DNA from: Bacteroidales bacterium
GTDB taxonomy: Bacteria; Bacteroidota; Bacteroidia; Bacteroidales; GCA-2748055
Direction: 5' to 3'
DNA: 64,000 bases
Assembly (NCBI GenBank): GCA_016936975.1
Contig: JAFGWU010000022.1
Coordinates: 1-64,000, forward strand
Shown here: positions 47,913 through 56,871 of the stretch, in pieces
How the letters are laid out: every line of letters starts with the position of its first letter
How positions within the stretch are numbered: position 1 is the stretch's first letter
Made by a program: the position numbers and the translations under genes
Notes under the pieces: model-generated
What the model was told of the DNA's origin: nothing
The model's input: only the letters and a program-made list of their open reading frames with translations
The model's database searches: none

Positions 47913-49631
47913 ATGGAAAATTTTTACAGAGACACAAGGGATCTCCATTTTCACCTGACCCATCCTTTAATGAAGAAGATTGTGGCCCTGAAGGAGGAGG
48001 ATTTTAAAGAAGCCGGGGTGTACGATTATGCACCTCTGGATTACGAGGATGCCATAGACTCTTATGATAAGGTCCTGGAAATTATTGGTGAGATAGCTGC
48101 CCAGGTAATAGCTCCCAATGCTGAGTCGGTTGACCAGGAAGGTCCCCGGCTCATCAATAATGAGGTTGTTTATGCCAGGGGTACCCGGGAAAATCATGAG
48201 GTACTTACAAAGGCAGGTTTAATAGGCATGTCCCTACCAAGAAAATATGATGGATTGAATTTTCCGATTGTTCCTTACGTGATGGCGGCTGAGATTGTGT
48301 CGCGTGCCGATGCCGGATTCTCAAATATATGGGGATTACAGGATTGCGCTGAGACAATTCGTGAATTTGCCAGCGAAGAGCTTAAAAACGAGTTTCTACC
48401 CCGGTTTCACAAAGGGGCCACCGCTGCCATGGTTCTAACCGAACCTGATGCAGGATCCGATCTACAATCGGTACAGCTCCGGGGTTCAATCAGTGCCAGC
48501 TATGATCCACAAAAGGATATTTTTTATCTGAACGGGGTAAAGCGATTTATAACCAATGGCGATGCAGATATTTCTCTTGTTCTGGCCAGGTCGGAGGAGG
48601 GGACTACCGATGCACGCGGATTATCTTTATTTCTTTATGACAGGGCCGATAAAGGCGTTACCATAAGAAGAATAGAAAATAAACTGGGTATAAAGGGTTC
48701 GCCTACTACCGAGCTGGTATTTAAAAATGCCCCCGCAAAACTTGTCGGGGACAGAAGAATGGGCCTGATTAAATATGTTATGTCCCTGATGAACTCGGCA
48801 AGGCTGGGAGTCGGTGCGCAGTCGGTCGGTATTGCGGAAGCGGCCTGCCGGGAAGCCCTCAAATATGCCTGCGAGCGGATACAGTTTGGCAAGCCGATAA
48901 TAGAGTTCCCTGCTGTATACGAGTTGATTCGGAACATGCAGGTTAAAACACAGGCCATCCGGAGCCTCCTTTATGAGACGGCAAGATATGTGGATTTATA
49001 CAAGAATTATAACCACTTCTCTGAAGAGCGTAAACTTGAACCGGAGGAACGACAGGAAAGCAAAAAATACCAGCGCCTGGCGGACATATTCACCCCTTTA
49101 CTCAAGCTGGTATCAAGCGAATATTGTAACCGGATTGCCTACGACAGCCTTCAGGTACACGGCGGCGCCGGCTTCATGAAGGATTTTCCTATCGAGCGCA
49201 TCTATCGTGATGCCCGCATAACCTCAATCTATGAAGGGACCTCCCAGCTCCAGGTTGTTGCTGCTGTGAGGGGAGTCAGTACTGGAGGGTTTCTTGAACG
49301 GATAAAAGAGTTCGAGGCTGAACGGATCACCCCGGATCTGGATTATCTCAGGAGGATACTGGTGGAGATGACGGAAGAGTACGAAAAGGTTGTCGGCGCG
49401 GTCGAAAAGGAAGCTGACAATGAATTCGCCGATTTTCATGCCAGGAGGATGGTTGAGATGGCAGGGAATATTATTATGGGTTACCTCTTGCTGCTCGATT
49501 CGGTGCGGGATATGGATTATAAGACTTCGGCAGAGATTTTTATCATTCAGGCCCATTCTGAAAATCTCCAGAAGGCTAATTATATTTTAAACTCGGATGT
49601 GAAAGACCTTGGAAACTTCCGTTATGTATAA
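47913..49631 (+). CDS. Acyl-CoA dehydrogenase family protein
   Basis: A 572-residue flavoenzyme that introduces a double bond into acyl-CoA and passes electrons to EtfAB. The core has AAMVLTEPDAGSDLQSVQLRG, FYLNGVKRFITNGDADI, YEGTSQLQVVAAVRG and QVHGGAGFMKDFPIERIYRDARI. A C-terminal helical extension of about 120 residues makes it longer than the usual 380 residues, as in the long Bacteroidota form. Substrate chain length cannot be read from sequence. Confidence 0.9.
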   Translation: MENFYRDTRDLHFHLTHPLMKKIVALKEEDFKEAGVYDYAPLDYEDAIDSYDKVLEIIGEIAAQVIAPNAESVDQEGPRLINNEVVYARGTRENHEVLTKAGLIGMSLPRKYDGLNFPIVPYVMAAEIVSRADAGFSNIWGLQDCAETIREFASEELKNEFLPRFHKGATAAMVLTEPDAGSDLQSVQLRGSISASYDPQKDIFYLNGVKRFITNGDADISLVLARSEEGTTDARGLSLFLYDRADKGVTIRRIENKLGIKGSPTTELVFKNAPAKLVGDRRMGLIKYVMSLMNSARLGVGAQSVGIAEAACREALKYACERIQFGKPIIEFPAVYELIRNMQVKTQAIRSLLYETARYVDLYKNYNHFSEERKLEPEERQESKKYQRLADIFTPLLKLVSSEYCNRIAYDSLQVHGGAGFMKDFPIERIYRDARITSIYEGTSQLQVVAAVRGVSTGGFLERIKEFEAERITPDLDYLRRILVEMTEEYEKVVGAVEKEADNEFADFHARRMVEMAGNIIMGYLLLLDSVRDMDYKTSAEIFIIQAHSENLQKANYILNSDVKDLGNFRYV

Positions 49632-49721
49632 ATTTTCAGACATAAATTCATCACTCTTTAAGAGCGGTGATAGTTAACGCGTTGGTCGGGATTTCCAAAA
49701 TTATTTATAAGAAAAGATCCA

Positions 49722-50507
49722 TTGAGAAAATCCAAACACTTCAGCATTGTGATGGTCGGGGCGGGAAATGTGGCGACTCATTTAGCCTGTGCGTTGAATG
49801 AAGCCGGACACACGGTGACCGACGTATTTTCAGCCTCGGAGCAATCGGCCAGGGCGCTCGCTGAAAAAACAGGATCTGCATGGACCACCAGCCCCGGCCG
49901 TTTACCCGGAGCATCGGATTTTTTTATCATTTCGGTCAGGGACAGTGCCATTGAATCTGTAGTGGCCGGTTTGGGGGAACGACAGGGGATGATGCTGCAT
50001 ACTGCCGGTTCGGCAGGGATGGAGATATTCAAGGAACAATACAGTGAATACGGCGTTTTTTATCCTTTTCAAACCTTTCGGAAGGAACAGGATATGGACC
50101 TGAGTTCTGTTCCGTTCTTCATTGAATCAAATACAGAGGAAGGGCTTCTTAAAATAAGGACGCTGGCCGAATCCATTTCCAATAATGTAATTAATTCAAA
50201 TCTCAGGGAAAGGGTCCTCCTGCATCTATCGGCAGCCTTTGCCTGCAACTTCACAACCTATATGGTGCGTGTGGCCGAATCGATACTGAAGCAGCATGGC
50301 ATTGATCGTTCCCTGCTTACACCCTTGCTTGAAGAGACTTTCAGGAAGCTTTTAATTGGTCCGGCAGACAAAATGCAAACGGGACCCGCGACAAGAGGGG
50401 ATAGCATCACAATGAAAAAGCACTATGAACTGCTTGCCGGAAATTCTGATTACCAGAAATTGTATAATTTTATCAGTGAGTTAATACAGAAACATGACAA
50501 ACTTTAA
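49722..50507 (+). CDS. Rossmann-fold plus DUF2520 domain protein
   Basis: A 261-residue protein with an NAD(P)-binding motif VGAGNVATHLACAL near residue 12 and a C-terminal helical DUF2520 domain (about 130-255). Relatives resemble ketopantoate and pyrroline-5-carboxylate reductases. The substrate is unknown. The start is TTG. The gene overlaps the next by 14 bases. The order DUF2520, KdsC-like, UbiA, Maf is a recurrent Bacteroidota cluster. Confidence 0.78.
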   Translation: MRKSKHFSIVMVGAGNVATHLACALNEAGHTVTDVFSASEQSARALAEKTGSAWTTSPGRLPGASDFFIISVRDSAIESVVAGLGERQGMMLHTAGSAGMEIFKEQYSEYGVFYPFQTFRKEQDMDLSSVPFFIESNTEEGLLKIRTLAESISNNVINSNLRERVLLHLSAAFACNFTTYMVRVAESILKQHGIDRSLLTPLLEETFRKLLIGPADKMQTGPATRGDSITMKKHYELLAGNSDYQKLYNFISELIQKHDKL

Positions 50508-51015
50508 GGAAGCTTTGCAGCATGTAAAAGGTTTTGCGTTCGATGTGGATGGGGTGTTAAGCAGCCCAAAAGTATACGTCAGTCCTGATGGAGAATTGAT
50601 CCGAACCATGAATACAAAGGATGGTTATGCCATTCAGTATGCAGTTAAAAGAGGATATCCTGTAGCAATTATTACCGGAGCGAGATCGGAGCTGGTTGGA
50701 ATAAGATTCCGGAATCTCGGATTAAGGGATATTTACCTGGGCTCTTCCAATAAGGTAAATGATTTTGAAGATTATATATCCAGGTACGGATTCGGTGCAG
50801 AAGAGATCCTGTATATGGGAGATGATCTTCCCGACTTTTACGTGATGCAGAAGGCGGGGATTGCCTGTGCCCCATCGGATGCAGTTGAAGAGATAAAGGC
50901 TATTTCAGACTATATATCACACTTTGGCGGGGGAGAGGGGTGCGTTCGCGATGTGATTGAACAGGTCCTGAGACTTCACGGACGCTGGATGGATGGGGAA
51001 GCATTCGTCTGGTAG
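50494..51015 (+). CDS. KdsC-like HAD-family phosphatase
   Basis: A 173-residue C0-type HAD phosphatase. The nucleophile motif AFDVDGVLSS (D17, D19), NTKDGYAIQYAVKRGY, the TGARS motif and GDDLPDFYVMQKAGIACAPSDA follow the KDO 8-phosphate phosphatase pattern. KDO is needed for lipopolysaccharide inner core, which fits an envelope role. The partner synthase gene kdsA is not in view. It overlaps both neighbours. Confidence 0.8.
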   Translation: MTNFKEALQHVKGFAFDVDGVLSSPKVYVSPDGELIRTMNTKDGYAIQYAVKRGYPVAIITGARSELVGIRFRNLGLRDIYLGSSNKVNDFEDYISRYGFGAEEILYMGDDLPDFYVMQKAGIACAPSDAVEEIKAISDYISHFGGGEGCVRDVIEQVLRLHGRWMDGEAFVW

Positions 51016-52060
51016 TTCCGGTATCTGTGTGCGGTTTGTTTTAATCGGGCTGGCGTGTTCAAAAATAAAACATACAAATATCAACCGGATTATCGCCATA
51101 TCGAAGCTGGTCAGGTTGCCTAACCTGATGATTATTGCACTGACGCAGTACGCCATGCGATATCTTGTGATGCAACCGCTTCTGCCCTCACAGCAGTTTG
51201 AACTGCAATTCGGGAATCTTCAGTTCGGATTACTTGTATTTGCAACCATGCTGATTGCTGCCGGCGGTTATATTATAAATGATTATTTTGATACGCAAAC
51301 CGACTGGGTCAATAAACCCGGAGATGTGGTTGTGGGATTTAAAATCAGCCGCCGTCAGGCGATTATCCTCCATTCCATCGTCAATCTGATTGGCATTGGC
51401 ATCGGTATTTACCTTAGTTTCTACGTACATATTCCTTCCCTGAGCCTGGTGTTCATTCTTGCCACCGGCCTGCTCTGGTTCTATTCGACGAATTACAAAC
51501 GGCAGTTTCTGATCGGGAATCTCATCGTCTCTTTTCTGACCGCACTTGTTCCCCTGATGGTGGTCCTTTTTGAGATCCCGCTGCTGAACCGTACTTACGG
51601 TGAAATAATGGTTGGATACAGTGCGAGCTTTAATTATATGTTTGCATGGATAGCCGGATTCAGCTTCTTCGCCTTTTTCACAACCCTGATCAGGGAGATT
51701 ATCAAAGATATGGAGGACTTCGAAGGCGACCGCGCTTTTGGCATGAAAACCCTTCCCATTGTGCTTGGTAAGGGAGCCACGAAAATTATCCTGTCGGTTC
51801 TGATCCTGTTCACCATTGCATCCCTAGCCTTCCTCCTGATCAAATACCTGATGTTCTCAGGAGCGAAGACCGATTACCTATCGGCGCTCTACTTTTTGGC
51901 GTTCCTGATAGGGCCCCTCGTTTTTTTGCTTATTATGAATCTGTTTTCAAAGAACAGGAAGGATTTTCACAGGGCCAGCATGACGATTAAACTGGTCATG
52001 CTTTTTGGAATCCTTTACTCTGTGGTCGTGTTTTATATACTAAATTTCCGGGAGGTATAG
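50993..52060 (+). CDS. UbiA-family prenyltransferase
   Basis: An integral membrane prenyltransferase of 355 residues with about eight or nine helices. The two magnesium-diphosphate motifs are NDYFDTQTD and DMEDFEGDRAFGMKTLP. Close Bacteroidota relatives are often labelled geranylgeranylglycerol-phosphate geranylgeranyltransferase, with a menaquinone-type enzyme as the alternative. The first ~40 residues (rich in basic and cysteine positions) are not typical and the true start may be later. No ATG is available before residue 46. The gene overlaps the previous one by 23 bases. Confidence 0.82.
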   Translation: MGKHSSGSSGICVRFVLIGLACSKIKHTNINRIIAISKLVRLPNLMIIALTQYAMRYLVMQPLLPSQQFELQFGNLQFGLLVFATMLIAAGGYIINDYFDTQTDWVNKPGDVVVGFKISRRQAIILHSIVNLIGIGIGIYLSFYVHIPSLSLVFILATGLLWFYSTNYKRQFLIGNLIVSFLTALVPLMVVLFEIPLLNRTYGEIMVGYSASFNYMFAWIAGFSFFAFFTTLIREIIKDMEDFEGDRAFGMKTLPIVLGKGATKIILSVLILFTIASLAFLLIKYLMFSGAKTDYLSALYFLAFLIGPLVFLLIMNLFSKNRKDFHRASMTIKLVMLFGILYSVVVFYILNFREV

Positions 52061-52659
52061 TGTCCATAGAACAACTAAATTCATACAGGATCATTCTTTT
52101 TTCAAAATCGCCGAGACGCTTTGAATTACTGAAACAGCTTGGGCTGGAATTTGAGGTTCATGACCAGGGCGATGTTACGGAATCGTTTCCACCGGAACTT
52201 AAGGGAAGTGCGATTGCGAAGTATCTTGCGGAAAGGAAATCGGATGCCTACGAAAAACCTTTGCAGGAGAGGGAAATTCTGATTACTGCCGATACCATTG
52301 TGTGGCATTCGGATCATATCCTCGATAAACCTCGGGATGAGAAAGAGGCCCGCGCAATGCTGGAAGAGTTATCAGGGGACTTCCACAGGGTCTTCACGGG
52401 GGTTTGTATTCGCTCCTGCCTGAAAAAAAAGGTGTTTGTTTCTGAAACAACCGTGAAGTTTTCCCATATTTCGGAATTTGATATAAATCACTATATTCAT
52501 CACTATAAACCTTTCGACAAAGCTGGAGCATACGGAATCCAGGAGTGGATCGGGAGTATCGCCGTGGAACGGATAAACGGTTCCTATTTCAACGTGATGG
52601 GACTCCCGGTTCAAAGGGTTTACCGGGAACTGGTAAAGTTCACCGCAACCGGGTCATAA
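52060..52659 (+). CDS. maf: Maf-like nucleotide pyrophosphatase
   Basis: Maf hydrolyses non-canonical or modified nucleoside triphosphates and is linked to septum control. The 199-residue protein has LFSKSPRRFELLKQLGLEFEV (the SxSPRR motif), ITADTIVWHSDHILDKP and YGIQEWIGSIAVERINGSYFNVMGLP. It starts with GTG overlapping the previous stop (TAGTG), behind a GGGAGG Shine-Dalgarno site, so it is coupled to the prenyltransferase gene. Confidence 0.92.
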   Translation: MSIEQLNSYRIILFSKSPRRFELLKQLGLEFEVHDQGDVTESFPPELKGSAIAKYLAERKSDAYEKPLQEREILITADTIVWHSDHILDKPRDEKEARAMLEELSGDFHRVFTGVCIRSCLKKKVFVSETTVKFSHISEFDINHYIHHYKPFDKAGAYGIQEWIGSIAVERINGSYFNVMGLPVQRVYRELVKFTATGS

Positions 52660-52675
52660 ATCTTTTTTAAATGAA

Positions 52676-54820
52676 ATGAAAATACGTCTCAGATTTTTAC
52701 AGTGCACCTTTATTATTTCGCTGTTTAACCCCGTTGCCGCAGAAGAGGGGATGTGGATCCCTTTGATGATGGATGAACACATTATCAACGAGATGCAGTT
52801 TATGGGCTGTAAATTGTCCGCCGAGGAGATATTCAGTCTGAATCAGGATTGCCTGGCTGATGCGGTGGTAATCTTTGGTAACGGATGTACCGGCGAGGTC
52901 ATTTCACCGGAGGGATTGGTTCTCACAAATCATCACTGCGGATTCCGTTCCATTCAATCTGTGAGTTCGGTGGAACATGATTATATCTCCAACGGTTACT
53001 GGGCCATGAGCAAGGAGGAGGAGCTCCCTATTGAAGGACTTACGGTTACCTTTCTGAGGCATATGGAGAATGTTACCGACAGGATATCAGGAGGATTGGA
53101 TCCTGCGATGGATGATGAGGAGAGAAACAGGGTTATTCAGAAAAAAATTTTGGAGGTAGCCGGTGAGATTTCGGATGAAAACGGTTCCCGGGCGGTGGTC
53201 AAACCATTTTTTTACGGAAACGAATATTATCTCTTTGTTTATGATGTATTCCGGGATATTCGCCTTGCAGGGGCCCCACCCAACTCCATTGGAAATTTCG
53301 GGACTGAGGAGGATAACTGGGTCTGGCCCAGACATACCGGTGATTTTGCCATCTTCAGGATATATGCCGGAAAAGATAACAGTCCGGCCGATTATTCCCC
53401 TGAAAATATTCCCTACAAACCGGAAAAGTATTTTGAGATATCCCTGGCCGGGCTCGAAGAGGGGGATTTTGCCATGGTGCTGGGTTACCCGGGAAGAACC
53501 GAACAGTATCTCTATTCCGGGGCCATCAAAACCATGGTTGAAATATCCTTTCCCCATGCCGTCAATCTGAGAACGATCAGGCTGAACATCATGAAGTCCT
53601 ATATGAAAGCGTCGGACAGGGTGCGTATTCAGTATGCCTCCAAATATGACGGGATCAGTAACTACTGGAAAAAGTGGCAGGGGATGATCCGGGGACTGGA
53701 CCGCATTGATGCCATTGATCTGAAAAGGGAAAAGGAGGAGGAATTCCTCCGGTGGATGAAGGCGGATGACATCCGCATTCTGAAATATGACTGGATTATG
53801 CCGGAGTTCAGAAAATTATACGCAGAGCTGGATAGTTTTGCACTGGTTATGGAGTACCTCGATGAAGCAGCGGGCGGTATTGAATTGTGTAACCAAATGC
53901 GCACATTATCCGGTATGATGTCCCGGGGAGAAAGTGTCGAACATATTGCCGCTCAGATGGAAACTTTTTACAGGAACTTCTACAATCCAGTCGACAGGAA
54001 TATTTTTGCAGCCATGATGCAGGCTTTCCATACCGAAGTGCCCCCGGAATTTCATCCTGATTTTCTAAGGGCAATTTATAAAAAGTACCGGGGGGATTTT
54101 AGCCGATGTGCTGAAAAGATCTACAAACAGTCGTGGCTTTCCGAACCTGAAAAAGCCTTCAGGCTCCTTGATGTATATGGATCGGACCAGGCTAAAGGAA
54201 TGAAACTGTTGACCGGAGATCCGATTTTCAAGTGCGTGGATGGATTCAGTCAGATGTTCAATAAAAGGATATCTCCGGAAAAGAACCTGCTCGATCAAAG
54301 GCTTGAAAAGGTGTATAGAGCCTATCTGTCGGCGCTCAGAGAGATGGTTCCCGGGCATGAGCTGTTTCCCGACGCAAACTTCACCATGCGTTTTTCCTAT
54401 GGAAAAGTTGAAGGATTCAGTCCGTCGGATGCCGTCCGGTACGACTATTTTACAACGATGACCGGAATAATGGAAAAAAACGCCACCGGAGAAGATTATT
54501 ATGCAATCGGTGAAAAGCTGAAGGCGCTTTATTCCAGCCGGGATTTTGGCCCTTACGGAATTGATGGCACGATGCCGGTATGTTTTATCAATTCCACGCA
54601 TACCACGAACGGCAACTCGGGGAGTCCCGTGCTCGACGCGGAAGGCCGGCTGATCGGAATAGGATTCGATCGCAACTGGGAGGGCACCATCAGCGATGTG
54701 ATGTACGACCGCTCTATCTGCCGGAACATAACTGCAGATATACGCTATGTACTATTCATAATTGATAAATTTGCAGGGGCCGGGCATTTGCTGGAGGAAA
54801 TGGATATAATCTACAAATAA
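52676..54820 (+). CDS. S46 family dipeptidyl-peptidase (DPP7/DPP11 type)
   Basis: A 714-residue periplasmic serine exopeptidase that releases dipeptides from oligopeptides. The signal peptide is cut near VAA-EEG. The catalytic His is in LTNHHCGF (about 82-90) and the Ser in NGNSGSPVL (about 645-653). The segment after the serine reads FDRNWEGTISDVMYD. An Arg at this site is what the acidic-residue-specific DPP11 group has, where DPP7 has Gly, so DPP11-like specificity is possible. It lies 11 bases before the corrinoid-protein gene. Confidence 0.87.
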   Translation: MKIRLRFLQCTFIISLFNPVAAEEGMWIPLMMDEHIINEMQFMGCKLSAEEIFSLNQDCLADAVVIFGNGCTGEVISPEGLVLTNHHCGFRSIQSVSSVEHDYISNGYWAMSKEEELPIEGLTVTFLRHMENVTDRISGGLDPAMDDEERNRVIQKKILEVAGEISDENGSRAVVKPFFYGNEYYLFVYDVFRDIRLAGAPPNSIGNFGTEEDNWVWPRHTGDFAIFRIYAGKDNSPADYSPENIPYKPEKYFEISLAGLEEGDFAMVLGYPGRTEQYLYSGAIKTMVEISFPHAVNLRTIRLNIMKSYMKASDRVRIQYASKYDGISNYWKKWQGMIRGLDRIDAIDLKREKEEEFLRWMKADDIRILKYDWIMPEFRKLYAELDSFALVMEYLDEAAGGIELCNQMRTLSGMMSRGESVEHIAAQMETFYRNFYNPVDRNIFAAMMQAFHTEVPPEFHPDFLRAIYKKYRGDFSRCAEKIYKQSWLSEPEKAFRLLDVYGSDQAKGMKLLTGDPIFKCVDGFSQMFNKRISPEKNLLDQRLEKVYRAYLSALREMVPGHELFPDANFTMRFSYGKVEGFSPSDAVRYDYFTTMTGIMEKNATGEDYYAIGEKLKALYSSRDFGPYGIDGTMPVCFINSTHTTNGNSGSPVLDAEGRLIGIGFDRNWEGTISDVMYDRSICRNITADIRYVLFIIDKFAGAGHLLEEMDIIYK

Positions 54821-54831
54821 GCAATTTTTAT

Positions 54832-55497
54832 ATGGAGCAGATTCAAAAACTGGCACATTGCGTTGAGTTCGGGAAAGTGAACCGCGCATCTCCCTATCCG
54901 CCTGATATGAAGGACCAGGATGGGGCCGATGAGATCTCAAGGCAGTTGCTCGAAGATGGTATCCCCGCAGAAAGAGTCCTTCAGGAGGGATTGATTGTCG
55001 GTATGGAGCGGGTGGGCGTTAAGTTCAGGGAGAATAAGATATTTGTCCCCCAGGTATTGATGTCGGCAAAGGCAATGAGTTCTGCAATGGCACACCTGCG
55101 ACCTTACTTTATAAGCGGGGCGGTAAAAAGCAAGGGTAAGTTTATTATCGGGACGGTTGAAGGGGACCTTCATGATATCGGTAAAAACCTGGTCTCAATG
55201 ATGCTCGAAGGGAATGGTTTTAAGGTGATCGACCTCGGTACAAATGTAAAGACAGAGCGGTTTTTGCAGGCTATTGATGAGAATCCCGGAAGTTTTCTGG
55301 GTCTGTCTGCGTTGCTGACAACAACCATGGTGAATATGGAGAAAATAGTCAGGGTCGTGAAGGAATCCTATCCCGAACTAAAGGTCTTAATCGGCGGAGC
55401 CCCGGTAAATGATGATTTTCGAAAGAGAATCAATGCCGATTTCTACGCTCCGGATCCCCAGGGTGCGGTCGAGTATTTAAAGAAAATCATAGCATAG
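54832..55497 (+). CDS. Corrinoid (B12-binding) methyl-carrier protein, MtbC/MtaC-like
   Basis: A 221-residue protein that holds a cobamide as methyl carrier between methyltransferases. The helical cap (ISRQLLEDGIPAERVLQEGLIVGMERVGVKFRENKIFVPQVLMSAKAM) is followed by the B12 domain. That domain has GDLHDIGKNLV, with the base-off DxHxxG histidine at residue 114, then LSALLTTTM and IGGAPVND. This is the trimethylamine/methanol-type carrier. The substrate-specific partner (MttB or MtaB type) is not in the window. It is the first gene of the methyl-transfer module. Confidence 0.88.
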   Translation: MEQIQKLAHCVEFGKVNRASPYPPDMKDQDGADEISRQLLEDGIPAERVLQEGLIVGMERVGVKFRENKIFVPQVLMSAKAMSSAMAHLRPYFISGAVKSKGKFIIGTVEGDLHDIGKNLVSMMLEGNGFKVIDLGTNVKTERFLQAIDENPGSFLGLSALLTTTMVNMEKIVRVVKESYPELKVLIGGAPVNDDFRKRINADFYAPDPQGAVEYLKKIIA

Positions 55498-55506
55498 TCC
55501 AAAAGG

Positions 55507-56871
55507 ATGAAAGGAATTGACCGTATCAGGAAAGCGATGAGGCTGGAAGAGGTTGATTACATTCCATGGGTTCCGTTCGTGGGATGTCACGCTGCCAGCC
55601 TGATTGGTATCAATGCCATTGAGTATCTTACATCGGGGGAAAACATGGTCAAAGGGGTGTCCAGGGCCGTGGAGCTTTATGAGCCGGATGGCATCCCGGT
55701 GACTTTCGACCTGCAGGTGGAAGCGGAGGTACTCGGATGCCAGCTTCACTGGCCGGAGGATAATCCGCCGGCAGTGATCTCCCATCTGCTTCAGGAAGGG
55801 GTGACTCTTGAGGAGCTCAAAATCCCGGGACCCGGTGATGGCAGGATCCCCCTGATCATGAGTGCGGCCCGCGAACTGAAGCAGAGACATCCCGATATTG
55901 CTTTATACGGACTGGTAACGGGTCCCTTTACCCTGGCTCTGCACCTGCTTGGAACAGATATATTCACAAAATTCTTTGAGGATCCTGAATATATTCTCCG
56001 GCTCATGGAATTTACAACCAGGGTGACCAGTTTTATGGCTTCCCAATATATTGAGGCTGGATGCGATGTGATCGCCATGGTGGACCCGATGACCAGCCAG
56101 ATCGATCCCGAATCCTTCAAAACCTATGTCAGCAGTTTTGCTACACGGGTATTTAAGGAAATTCGTGACAGGAAGGCTCTCAGCTCCTTTTTTGTATGTG
56201 GCTATGCAGAGCAGAACATTGAACTGATGTGTGATTGTGGGCCCGATAATGTTTCAATCGATGAAAATATTCCGCTTGACACTGTCAGGGACATTGCACT
56301 CAGCAGAGGCGTCAGCTTTGGCGGAAATATCAAACTAACCGTTTCATTGCTGATGGGGACGGAAGAGGATTCCATCCGGGATGCTCTCAACTGCATGGAT
56401 ATAGGGGGTAAAAGGGGATTCATCCTGGCCCCCGGATGTGATCTCCCGATGTCGACTCCTCCCGAAAATCTCAGAGCCATCTCCGAACTGGTGAGAGATG
56501 AAATGCTCCAGGGAACCTGGCGGGCCAGGGAGGCCTCCCTGACAGAGGTTGAGAAAGTGGATCTTTCTGCGCACTGGTCGGAAGAGAAAGTGGTAATCGA
56601 TGTGGTTACCCTCGATTCGGCCTCCTGTGCACCCTGCCAGTATATGGTGAATGCTGTCAGAAAGGCGGTTGAAAAATTTGGTGATCGCGCGGTTTTCAGA
56701 GAGTACAGCATTAAGGAGAAGGAGGGGGTCAGGATGATGCATACGCTTGGAGTGATGCAGCTTCCGACCATTGTTATAGATGGGAACATCTCGTTTATTT
56801 CCCAAATACCTCCCGTGGCAAAGATAGAGGAGAGGATTGAAGCCATTCTAAAGAATAAGGTGCAACCGTGA
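55507..56871 (+). CDS. UroD/MtaA-type methyltransferase fused to a thioredoxin-like domain
   Basis: A 454-residue fusion. Residues 1-345 form a uroporphyrinogen-decarboxylase-type barrel of the MtaA/MtbA/CmuA group, which moves a methyl group off a corrinoid protein. The last ~90 residues are thioredoxin-like, with the redox motif CAPC (374-377) and cis-proline P420. The zinc motif HxC...C seems altered: C231 and C311 are present, but the expected His two residues before C231 is F229. The acceptor is therefore unclear. It follows the corrinoid protein by 9 bases and overlaps the CobW gene by 4. Confidence 0.82.
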   Translation: MKGIDRIRKAMRLEEVDYIPWVPFVGCHAASLIGINAIEYLTSGENMVKGVSRAVELYEPDGIPVTFDLQVEAEVLGCQLHWPEDNPPAVISHLLQEGVTLEELKIPGPGDGRIPLIMSAARELKQRHPDIALYGLVTGPFTLALHLLGTDIFTKFFEDPEYILRLMEFTTRVTSFMASQYIEAGCDVIAMVDPMTSQIDPESFKTYVSSFATRVFKEIRDRKALSSFFVCGYAEQNIELMCDCGPDNVSIDENIPLDTVRDIALSRGVSFGGNIKLTVSLLMGTEEDSIRDALNCMDIGGKRGFILAPGCDLPMSTPPENLRAISELVRDEMLQGTWRAREASLTEVEKVDLSAHWSEEKVVIDVVTLDSASCAPCQYMVNAVRKAVEKFGDRAVFREYSIKEKEGVRMMHTLGVMQLPTIVIDGNISFISQIPPVAKIEERIEAILKNKVQP

